This document shows positions 28,057 through 36,600 of a stretch of DNA of 64,000 nucleotides, piece after piece. Origin of the DNA: an uncultured Clostridia bacterium (GTDB taxonomy: Bacteria; Bacillota; Clostridia; TANB77; UBA1234); the NCBI GenBank assembly GCA_934132775.1, contig CAKPAA010000004.1, forward strand, positions 1 to 64,000. Direction: 5' to 3'. Position 1 is the stretch's first letter. Each line of letters begins with the position of its first letter. Under the pieces are notes generated by a model. It was not told where the DNA came from, did not search any database, and saw nothing but the letters and a program-made list of their open reading frames with translations. The translations under genes were made by a program, and so were the position numbers.

Positions 28057-28780
28057 CTAATTATCAAGCCTTAATATGATTTTCTGTATATTTTCCGAAA
28101 ATTCATACGCTTTCATTAGCAAGATTAATTTGCTTTTCCAACTTTTCATTTCTGAAACAAAAGGAATCCAATAATGTATAAACAATTCTTTACTATCTTT
28201 GTCATATTGCACTTCTGCTGAAAACGAACTAGAATCTTGTAATATATCATATATCTTAGATTTTATCTCTCCTATACTTAAATCAGTATCTTTTATATAA
28301 AAATTTAGTCCATGCATTGATCACATGAAATTTAATATAACTATCATATCGATTCTTTGCTTCTTTATGAAACATAAAGTCAAAAAGAGCGTGTCTTCTT
28401 TTATGTGATCTATAAAGCACAGGTTTTCCCATATATGTAACTTTTTCTACCTTAAAACCAAAATACAATTCATTCCAATCTTTTGTATTTTCAAGTTCGC
28501 CTTCTTCTATTAAGCTTGCACGATATCGCCTAATATTTTCTAAAAATCCATTTCTTACTAGTTGCTTTTCTTCAAAGTTTTGATTTAGTTCTATATACTC
28601 TTCAAAATTTTCACATGACATCTTGCTACCTGATATGTCCTTTAAGCTATAAATTTTTATCAATGATTTCTTATATGACGCAAAATTACTGCTTGTATAA
28701 ATATAAATTGCAGATGCAAGAGTTATATAAATAATTGATATTAATATAATACAAACGTTTTTGGGAAAATAATCTCCTCT
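28057..28780 (-). pseudogene. Broken membrane-protein gene of the surface cluster
   Basis: One frame (28283-28663) encodes a 126-residue charged domain. Upstream of it the same frame continues through a hydrophobic segment, VCIILISIIYITLASAIYIY, but without a usable start, although GAGGAG is present near 28773. Downstream a +1 frame (28057-28317, beginning MHGLNFYIKDTDLSIG) overlaps the end by 35 bases and lacks its own binding site. The +1 relation resembles the CGG cases, but no CGG is present in the overlap. It could be two genes or one damaged gene. The function is unknown. Confidence 0.4.
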
Positions 28781-28795
28781 AAAATATAGCCTTTC

Positions 28796-29165
28796 TTATT
28801 GGTTGATTAAATATATTGTCACTAGAAAAATTCCTAAGCAAACAAGTTCAGAAGCGATAAATTTCCAAGTGAAAATATTGATGTTTTTTATCTTTTTATA
28901 TTCTTTGATTCTGCTCTTGGAAATGTCTACTCTTTCCGAATGAATTTTAAAAATCAAAAATATAGTACTAAAAATTAAAAATCCGCAACAAGCTCAATAA
29001 ACCTATACTAATAGGAATCCATGCAATATAATCCAAAATTTTTGAATCAAACGAACTAGATAATTCGCCAATAATTATTCCTATAATACTTGATGGAATT
29101 GCTATTCTGGCACAACGATTTCTAATGCTTGCAGCAGTATCTAATTTCTCACTAATATTTTTCAT
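28796..29165 (-). CDS. Small membrane protein, needs +1 shift at CGG
   Basis: From ATG 29165 (GGGGTG 9 bases upstream) the zero frame reads MKNISEKLDTAASIRNRCAR and on through two hydrophobic segments to SIGLLSLL, then CGG (28983-28985), and stops four codons later. Skipping the C gives GFLIFSTIFLIFKIHSERVD, a charged loop SRIKEYKKIKNINIF, and a last membrane helix ending LVTIYLINQ at 28796. The extended protein of about 122 residues has a regular helix-loop-helix plan and lacks internal stops for 62 codons. It is not a known family, so this case was predicted from the CGG rule, not from homology. Confidence 0.6.
28983..28985 (-). other. CGG +1 recoding site, membrane protein
   Basis: The context is TTG TTG CGG ATT. 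GGA follows if the C is skipped, completing a hydrophobic helix that would otherwise end at TAG. Confidence 0.5.
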
Positions 29166-29182
29166 AATATGTAACACCCCGT

Positions 29183-29584
29183 TTATTCATCTTTATGGTT
29201 TTTCTCATATGTTTTATATGGTATCCAACATATTAAACGTATTATCCACACAGCACCATATGCAAAAGGAGCAACCAAAAGAGTAAAAAGAATGGCTAAT
29301 CCTTGTGCTTGATCATAATAATAGTCACCCTTGTATTGATTAATACCATTGATAGTGCCAACTAGGTAAATTGTACTGCCTACGATTATAATTCCCCAAA
29401 ATATAATGATTGAAAATATTTTAGTTTTTTCATAAAAATCGTATTTTTCATTTATCTCAAAGATTATTCCGTTTTTCCTTTCTCTCTGCTTCTTTATGCA
29501 CTCTATGAGTTCATCCTTGTCTACCATAAAACGTCTTCCAAAAGCAAACACGGCAGCCCCAATTATGATAAGAACTTCTATCAT
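29183..29584 (-). CDS. Small membrane protein, unknown
   Basis: The 133 residues include an N-terminal hydrophobic segment (EVLIIIGAAVFAFG), a basic loop with KKQRERKNG, and two further segments (IFSIIIFWGIIIVGSTIYLV and GLAILFTLLVAPFAYGAVW). An AGGTG-type site precedes the start. No family is recognised. It lies directly downstream of the SLH gene. Confidence 0.6.
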   Translation of the reverse strand: MIEVLIIIGAAVFAFGRRFMVDKDELIECIKKQRERKNGIIFEINEKYDFYEKTKIFSIIIFWGIIIVGSTIYLVGTINGINQYKGDYYYDQAQGLAILFTLLVAPFAYGAVWIIRLICWIPYKTYEKNHKDE

Positions 29585-29612
29585 TTATAACACCTCCATT
29601 ATGAGTGTTTTT

Positions 29613-31502
29613 CTATTGAAATCTTATCTCATATAGTGAATTCGTTGTCTTTTCATAAATAACTGTATTGCCTACTATCTTTCTTTCCATCATTGGTGCA
29701 TTTAAAGCATTATATAAAATGTCTGCAACAAATCCACGAGTAATAATAGAATCTCTGCTTATACTTGCAAACTCCATATCATTAAATAATCCTACTTTTT
29801 TAGCATTCATCCAGTAATTATTGGCACCACCTAAAGTTACTGGCGCATATCCCATTGCATTCAAAACTAACATAACAAATTCTTCACATGTAATATTGCT
29901 TTTATCCGAGGCAAATTTATCTTCATTTAGGTTTTTAAAAAAGTCTTTTTCATTTGCCACATAAAAGTATCCATTTGCCCAATGCTTAGCATCCAATTTT
30001 TTATATTTTCCAACATTTTCTTCTGCTTCTTCTTTGTAATTTAACAATTTCACCACATAATTAACAGTTTCACTGTTGGTGGGAATTATTTCTGGCTTAA
30101 AGGTGCCATCCGTATATTTTGCAATAATTCCAAGCTTTTCTAAAGCGCTTATCTTTTCTTCGCTTACGTTTTCTTCCATCTCTTTCGTCGATTTGTTTGT
30201 GTTTGAAGTTGTATCGTTCTTTTTGGTAGTAGTACTATCTGAGGTACTCACTCCAAAAATATTATATTTATAGATAGACAAACTATTTTCATTCATTCTA
30301 TCGTCTTCTGCCACAATCATTACATTTAATGTCTTGCCAATCGACTTTTTATTTACATTCTTTATAATATCTTCTGCTATTGAAAATCTACCATTTTCTA
30401 TCGTACCAAATATATTTCCATCATTTAAATGCCATTCTATATTTCTACTTGGAGTTCCATACTGAGCACTCCATTCAAATTCAAAATTAGTGTCTTTATT
30501 GATTTCTCCATCATAGCTTATATCTAAACGGCCATCTGGATCATATGCAAGTATAGAGGCTGTATTATATGTTGTTTTTCCATCCGTGGTTGTTAATTTG
30601 TATATCCAGATTCTATAATCATCTTCTGGTTCTGCATAAAAAGAAATATTGATATTTGGCATGTGTTTGTACTTTTCATTTTCCGTTCTACCATAAGTGA
30701 TGCTGGAATCAATACGTTTATTCTCCGTAGTTGTAACATATGCCTCAACATTCTTTATAGAAGGGACATCAAAAACAAATTCAGCATTTATCTTGTTTTT
30801 TTCATCACCGTTTAAGTTAGTTGTAATTTCTGTACACTTTAATATTTCAACAAACTTTAAATAATCTTCATATAAATTCAATTTATACTTAATATTGTTG
30901 ATTAGTGTACAAACTTGAGCTCTTGTTAGATTACCCTTAGGATTTAATGTGCCATCGCCATATCCATTCATAATGCCACTGGCAACAGCTAAGCTAACTT
31001 GATATCTTTTGCTTTCTGAAATATCATCAGCATCTGTAAAATTATCAAGTGCCCCGTATGTATTTACGTTTGGTGCTATCCTTTTAGCAAGTGCAAATGC
31101 AGCATCTTCACGAGTGATGTATTTATCCGGTTCAAATAAAACGCTATCATCATCCATATTTGGAAAATACTCATACGCAGATTGTATATAGTTATATGCC
31201 CAGTGATTAAAGTCTACATCGTCTATTGCAATATAATATCCTAAATTTTCACTCTCAAAATTTACACCTAATGCAATAGAAAACATCTTGGCAAATTCAG
31301 CTCTCGTTATTTCTCTTTCAGGTTTGAACGTATTATCTTCATATCCATTAACAACGCCGTCCTCAACCATTTGATTTATTGCCGAATATCCCCAATAAGA
31401 TGAATCAACATCAGTAAAAGATAAATTATTGGTATTGCTTGCAAATACAGTTGTTCCAATTACCAATACCATAATAATTAAAAATACAATTTTTTTCTTC
31501 AT
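29613..31502 (-). CDS. S-layer homology (SLH) domain surface protein
   Basis: The 629 residues begin with a signal peptide (IVFLIIMVLVIGTTVFA). Residues 26-215 are three SLH repeats (FTDVDSSYWGYSAINQMVED, GYEDNTFKPEREITRAEFAK and similar units) that bind cell-wall polymers. The middle is Ig-like. After a Thr/Ser/Lys-rich linker, degenerate SLH units follow (GIIAKYTDGTFKPEIIPTNS). SLH units at both ends are unusual. Its own promoter is upstream, and it heads the surface cluster. Confidence 0.88.
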   Translation of the reverse strand: MKKKIVFLIIMVLVIGTTVFASNTNNLSFTDVDSSYWGYSAINQMVEDGVVNGYEDNTFKPEREITRAEFAKMFSIALGVNFESENLGYYIAIDDVDFNHWAYNYIQSAYEYFPNMDDDSVLFEPDKYITREDAAFALAKRIAPNVNTYGALDNFTDADDISESKRYQVSLAVASGIMNGYGDGTLNPKGNLTRAQVCTLINNIKYKLNLYEDYLKFVEILKCTEITTNLNGDEKNKINAEFVFDVPSIKNVEAYVTTTENKRIDSSITYGRTENEKYKHMPNINISFYAEPEDDYRIWIYKLTTTDGKTTYNTASILAYDPDGRLDISYDGEINKDTNFEFEWSAQYGTPSRNIEWHLNDGNIFGTIENGRFSIAEDIIKNVNKKSIGKTLNVMIVAEDDRMNENSLSIYKYNIFGVSTSDSTTTKKNDTTSNTNKSTKEMEENVSEEKISALEKLGIIAKYTDGTFKPEIIPTNSETVNYVVKLLNYKEEAEENVGKYKKLDAKHWANGYFYVANEKDFFKNLNEDKFASDKSNITCEEFVMLVLNAMGYAPVTLGGANNYWMNAKKVGLFNDMEFASISRDSIITRGFVADILYNALNAPMMERKIVGNTVIYEKTTNSLYEIRFQ

Positions 31503-31570
31503 ATAAATACGGCACCTTTCTTCAATTTTATTGATAAAATGTTGTAAATATCAAATTTCTCTCGAATAAT

Positions 31571-31598
31571 ATTATACCATATATTAGAAATTTGTCCA
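31571..31598 (-). promoter_or_regulatory. Promoter of the SLH gene cluster
   Basis: TGGACA, a 16-base spacer and a perfect TATAAT on the minus strand. Confidence 0.75.
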
Positions 31599-31677
31599 TA
31601 TTTGTCACTTTATTAGAGATAGAGATTGCAAAAATATTAGTAAAATTAAGTCGTTAATAAAGCGAATGAGGTGGATT

Positions 31678-31917
31678 ATGAAGATTACAAAATATAATGA
31701 ATTTAGAAATATATCTGATAAAAAACTAAAAGAATTGCGAATTGCATCTAAACTTTCTCAACAAGAATTAGCCGAAAAGATGCAATTAGATGATATAGAC
31801 TTAACTTCAAAGGAAATTTCTAAAATTGAGACAAATAAAAGACTTGTACAAGATTTCGAACTTTTTGCGTTTGCTAAAATTTTTGGTGTTTCTGCAGATG
31901 TGTTTAATGAACAATAA
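31678..31917 (+). CDS. Small XRE-type helix-turn-helix regulator
   Basis: About 79 residues with an HTH_3 domain: LKELRIASKLSQQELAEKM, KEISKIETNKRLVQDFELFA, and a short tail. GAGGTGG precedes the ATG at 31678, which is preferred over 31666. It is divergent from the SLH gene and may regulate it; that is inference from position. Confidence 0.75.
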   Translation: MKITKYNEFRNISDKKLKELRIASKLSQQELAEKMQLDDIDLTSKEISKIETNKRLVQDFELFAFAKIFGVSADVFNEQ

Positions 31918-32054
31918 TAATACATCCTTTATTAAAATTGCAATCTTTACTGCAATTTATTGAAATTTTATTAAATTTTAAGCAATTTATGTTAGCTTTT
32001 AGCAATTGATAAAATACGTTCAAATTGTTGATACTCTAATGAAAGGTATAAAAA

Positions 32055-32087
32055 TAGCTATTTTGAAGTTTTACTCCAAAATAGCTA
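32055..32087 (-). terminator. Terminator of the tRNA-His/tRNA-Gln operon
   Basis: The stem TAGCTATTTTG / CAAAATAGCTA is followed by a T-rich run on the minus strand, just after the tRNA-Gln end. Confidence 0.75.
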
Positions 32088-32092
32088 CTTAA

Positions 32093-32168
32093 TGGCTGGG
32101 CTGGGAGGATTCGAACCGCCGAGATGCCAGAGTCAAAGTCTGGTGCCTTACCACTTGGCTACAGCCCA
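32093..32168 (-). tRNA. tRNA-Gln (anticodon TTG)
   Basis: A full cloverleaf with acceptor TGGGCTG/CAGCCCA, anticodon stem CCAGA/TCTGG around CTTTGAC (anticodon TTG), T-arm with TTCGAAT, and encoded CCA. Confidence 0.95.
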
Positions 32169-32184
32169 ATATTCAATTTGTATT

Positions 32185-32262
32185 TGGGGTGAAAGATGGG
32201 ACTCGAACCCACGACCTCCAGGGCCACAACCTGGCGCTCTAACCAACTGAGCTACATCCACC
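32185..32262 (-). tRNA. tRNA-His (anticodon GTG)
   Basis: Anticodon stem CCAGG/CCTGG around TTGTGGC (anticodon GTG), the extra 5' G typical of tRNA-His, T-arm GTGGG TTCGAGT CCCAT, and encoded CCA. The acceptor stem has one U-U mismatch. Confidence 0.93.
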
Positions 32263-32291
32263 ATAATTCACTACGTCCAAATGCAAGTTAT

Positions 32292-32320
32292 ATTCTAATC
32301 TATTTTTTACATAAAGTCAA
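32292..32320 (-). promoter_or_regulatory. Promoter of the tRNA-His/tRNA-Gln operon
   Basis: TTGACT, a 17-base spacer and TAGAAT on the minus strand, 30 bases before tRNA-His. Confidence 0.8.
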
Positions 32321-32414
32321 GAATATTTTTTCCGTATATGTCACATTTTTTCAAAATATGCTATAATGCAGCTCGTTCTAATATTAAATTGCCCTATATT
32401 TTATTTTAAAATAC

Positions 32415-33056
32415 CTATTCTTGAATTTTTTCTACATCATTTGCCCATTTCATAATCAATGCATCTAAATTTCTAACAACTGCTACTGCTTTTCTCCAAT
32501 ATTCTTCATTTGTCATTCTTTCTTTTTCAACCAAATATTTTAAAGCCTCATCAATATCGGTAAACTCTTTCATTTCTAGTCCTCCTTTAAAATTTTGCCA
32601 AGCAATATCATCAATTACAAATGGCTTAGGACAGACTTTTCTTGTTACATCGTAATGTCTTATTATTTTTCCACTCTTGATTTTATATAACTTCATTAAA
32701 TGTCTAACTAATTCTAATGCATTTTTCAGGGTTTGCTCTTCAAAATACCACTTACCACTATCGTCTTTTTTACAACACAATTCAATTCCTATTGAATTGC
32801 TATTCCTACATTCACTATAATATTTTTTTGCTCCGCCACAATGCCAAGCTATATTCTTGTCTTCGACACATTGCCATATAGATTTTTCATCAACAAAGTA
32901 ATGAGCCGAAGATTTTCTGTCTTTATCGTAAAAATAGTCTACATTATTTTTAGCACTTGAAACAGCTCCAACGTAGTGAATTACGATATACTCTATCTTT
33001 CTATTATTTGCTATTGTTCTATTTATTTTGGTCAGTTTTTGCTTTATTTCAAGCAT
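32415..33056 (-). CDS. N-acetylmuramoyl-L-alanine amidase (Amidase_2)
   Basis: About 213 residues. The zinc amidase_2 core has IEYIVIHYVGAVSSAKNNVD, SSAHYFVDEKSIWQCVED, IAWHCGG and GKIIRHYDVTRKVCPKPF, which gives the His/His/Cys-type zinc ligands. A C-terminal helical part replaces the usual wall-binding repeats. No signal peptide is seen, as in phage- or spore-type amidases. Start 33056 has AAAGGA 9 bases upstream. It hydrolyses the amide bond between muramic acid and the stem peptide. Confidence 0.88.
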   Translation of the reverse strand: MLEIKQKLTKINRTIANNRKIEYIVIHYVGAVSSAKNNVDYFYDKDRKSSAHYFVDEKSIWQCVEDKNIAWHCGGAKKYYSECRNSNSIGIELCCKKDDSGKWYFEEQTLKNALELVRHLMKLYKIKSGKIIRHYDVTRKVCPKPFVIDDIAWQNFKGGLEMKEFTDIDEALKYLVEKERMTNEEYWRKAVAVVRNLDALIMKWANDVEKIQE

Positions 33057-33290
33057 TTTACCACGTCCTTTCACCAAAGCTCTGCTTAAACCTTTAAATT
33101 GACACCAAATCTAATTTCAGTGCATTTAAGCGATTATCTTTTTTCTAACATAAAAAGCTTGGTATACTTTAACATATGTAAAATGCCCAAAAATGTTAAT
33201 ACGTTTTTCCATTCACTCCATAGGTTCTAACCTTTAATTACATAGTCTTGCAATATTTTAAAATAATGTTTTCTAAAAATATACTCTTAT

Positions 33291-33605
33291 TTAAAAACTA
33301 CTTTTAATATACTCAAATGAGTTTTCAACCACTCTTTCCATAAACTTCATATAGCTTATAGCCTCTTCCCTCGTTTCGTATCCATCATATAAATCTACTA
33401 AACATTCTTTGATACTTTGCATTTCTTCATCAAAATAATCAAACTTAGGAAAATTATTTATCAGTTTTTCTGCTTCTTTCGCAAATCCCATAACATCTTG
33501 CATATGAATAAGTTCAACTATTTTTGAAATAATTTTTTTCATTATTTCAAGTTCACTTTTCATAACCATAATCTTTGGAATAATAGTATTTTTATTTAAT
33601 TTCAT
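33291..33605 (-). CDS. Small helical protein, unknown
   Basis: The 104 residues are almost entirely helical and charged (MKSELEIMKKIISKIVELIH, then a C-terminal helix MKFMERVVENSFEYIKSSF), with an AGGAGG site before the ATG. It lies 57 bases downstream of the triple AAA+ gene and is probably co-transcribed, so it might be a partner. The family is unknown. Confidence 0.6.
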   Translation of the reverse strand: MKLNKNTIIPKIMVMKSELEIMKKIISKIVELIHMQDVMGFAKEAEKLINNFPKFDYFDEEMQSIKECLVDLYDGYETREEAISYMKFMERVVENSFEYIKSSF

Positions 33606-33662
33606 TTGTTTCCTCCTACCGCCAACAAGTTCTCGGCATATTTTATTCTCGTTGCATTAGCC

Positions 33663-36600
33663 TTAATTTATATCATCTGGCAAAATATTTGTAAGCATTT
33701 GTGGATCAATATTTTTCTCGTTTGAGAGCCTTAATGCTTGATTATTTATAGAACGTTCAAACACATTTCTAACAAATCTTCCATTTCCAAATCTGGTGTC
33801 TTTTTTAGCATCTTCTAATTTTTGTTTAAATTTATCTATCGCCTCTTCTGTAAGCATATATCCATTTTTCTTATACATATTTTTAGCAATGGTAATAAGC
33901 TCATCAATTGAATAATCTTCAAACTCAATTATATTGGGAAATCTAGAAAGTAAGCCTGAATTAACATCCAAAAACTCTTTCATTTCTTTTGTATATCCAG
34001 CTAAAATAACAACCAATTTATCTCTGTTATCATCCATTAACTTTATTAAAGTGTCGATAGCCTCTTTACCAAAATCGGAATTTCCTCCCTGTGAAAGAGA
34101 ATATGCTTCATCTATAAATAGGACTCCGTTAAATGCTTCTTTGACTTTTTCTGTTGTTTTAATTGCTGTTTGTCCAACATATGGTGCAACAAGTCCAGCC
34201 CTATCTGTTTCAACAAGCTTATTACTTGAAATTACACCCAAATTATATAACATATTGGCAATAATTCTAGCCATCATTGTTTTACCAGTTCCCGGATTTC
34301 CTTCAAAAATCATATGAAGTGATTGCTCTTCATTTACTATTAAACCTAGCTTTTTTCTTTCGTTAGTGATTTTAATTCTAGCAGCTAACATCCTAATATA
34401 TTGCTTTACACTTTCAAGTCCAATGATACTTTCAAATTCTTTTTCGTAGTCATATTTACTTTCTTCTGCACTACCTTTTTTGCAAATATCCTCACTAATA
34501 ATTAGATTAACTTCATTTAATGAAACATCATCTATCTTTGCAATTCTATCACTTTGAGTTCTCACAATTTCATCAATTAGGTTCCTAACCATTCTTGCAT
34601 TGCCAGACTGAGTTATCTCTTTCTTTTTTAGAAACCCAATTTTTTCAGTAATCAATTTTCTTGCATCTCCATCTACTTTAAATCCTCGTTTTTCAATCAT
34701 TTTATCGAATATTGAGTCTAATTCACTAATTGAATAATCCGCAAAATTCAAAACTATTGGGAAACGAGATTCCAATCCAGAATTTACTTTCATAAAATCG
34801 TTCATTTCTTTTTCATATCCTGCAAGAATAACAACAATCTCTCCTCTATGATCCTCCATAAGCTTAATTAGTGTATCAATAGCCTCTGTGCCAAAATCAT
34901 TTTCACTTCCTCTTGAAAGCGAATAAGCCTCATCTATAAATAACACTCCACCCAAAGCTTTATTAAATACTTCTGTAACTTTCGGTGCAGTTTGTCCAAC
35001 ATACTCTGCTATTAAATCTGCACGACTACACTCAATTAGCTGTCCACTTCTTAAAAAACCCATATTTTTTAACATCTGTGCCAAAAGCCTTGCAACGGTA
35101 GTTTTTCCAGTTCCAGGATTACCTTTAAAAATCATATTCAACGACTGCGTAATATCTACATCAACACCAAGAGTTTTACGTTTTTCTTGTGCCTTTAAAA
35201 TACTATATTGATTTCTTAAAAAGTTTTTAATTTCCTCTAAACCAACAATTTGATTTAATGAAGCCTCTAAATCAAATTCTTTATCTTGTTTCAAATCAAA
35301 ATCTTGAAGTTTAAGTAAAGAATAATCTGTTTCGTTTTCATTAACAATTCTAACCGCTTGTTTTGTAATTGCCGTTTCAATAACATTTCTAACAAGTCTA
35401 GCATTGCCATTAGGATTTTTGCCCTTGTAGATAGTTGTTTCAAAAAAATCTATCAAAGGCTCATAACAATTTTTATCAATTTTATATTCATTTTCTTGTG
35501 CAATATATTCTGCAATCTTATACATTTCATTTGCAGTATAATCTTTAAAATCAACAATATTAGGAAATCTAGACTTTAAAGCTGGCTCAAAATTTAACAA
35601 TTCTTCTATTTCATCCTTATATCCAGCGATAATAACAACTAAATTTTCTCTATTGTCTTCCATAAACTTTATAACTGTATCAAGACACTCTCTGCCATAG
35701 TCGTCATTACCAGAACTAATCAAAGATGAAGCCTCATCTATAAAAATAACTCCACCCAAGGCTTGTGTAAGCTTATCATAAGTCATAATAGCAGTCTCTC
35801 CACTATGGCTTCCGATTAAATCAACGCGACTTACTTCCACAGTCTGCCCTTTGCTCAAAACGCCAAGTGCACTTAAATACTCAGCAACTATTCTAGCCAC
35901 AGTTGTTTTACCAGTTCCAGGATTTCCAGTAAATATCATATTAAGAGGCAGTTGTGCCACTTTCATTCCAGCACGTTTTCTCATTTGCTGAGCCAAAATG
36001 TTATTTTCAAGTTTAAGTAAAAAATCCTTAACTTCATCAAGCCCAACCATACTGAATAATTTTTTCTTAACACTCATAAGTCGCTCATTATTGTTATCCT
36101 CATACGAATTACTCAAAAACAAAACTGTATCATTCATTGCCACAACAAACTTATCATCAATAACACTCACAACATTTTTAACATTGTCACTTAACTTTCC
36201 TTTAAGTTTATATTCAGAAATTGGTTCGTAAATCTTGTTTTGAATCAACAAATTAACACCATTTATTCCAGCACTAGAATTATATAGTCCTTTAATATAT
36301 GCCGTAACATCTGGTGAACACTCAATTAAAAGTCCTAGCTCACTCTTACATTTGTTTTCAAATAATTTAAGAGTGTGCTCAATCATATAATTTATCTCTT
36401 CATCAGAAAAATCTTCAACGTAGATAACATCTTTTATCATCTCAAAAATGTCACTGCCGATTTCATTCTTTAAACTCTGAACATCAGAAGAATTTAAAAA
36501 AACAAAATATTCATCAGACGTCTTTATTTCAAGAAGTCCTTTCGGAGTATTAACCTCAACTCTACCAAATTTACAAATACTTTTAATAAAATCTTTGCAA

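Noticed and set aside
28283..28317. A seventh CGG-type +1 junction in the broken membrane gene
   Set aside because: The relation of the two frames is +1, but the overlap has no CGG; overlapping genes or damage are equally possible.
2930..28985. Sequencing or assembly error as the sole source of the six CGG junctions
   Set aside because: Not excluded, but not favoured. All six insertions are the same base at the same codon phase before a Gly codon, while more than a hundred other CGG triplets in native genes cause no frame change. Raw reads are needed to settle it.
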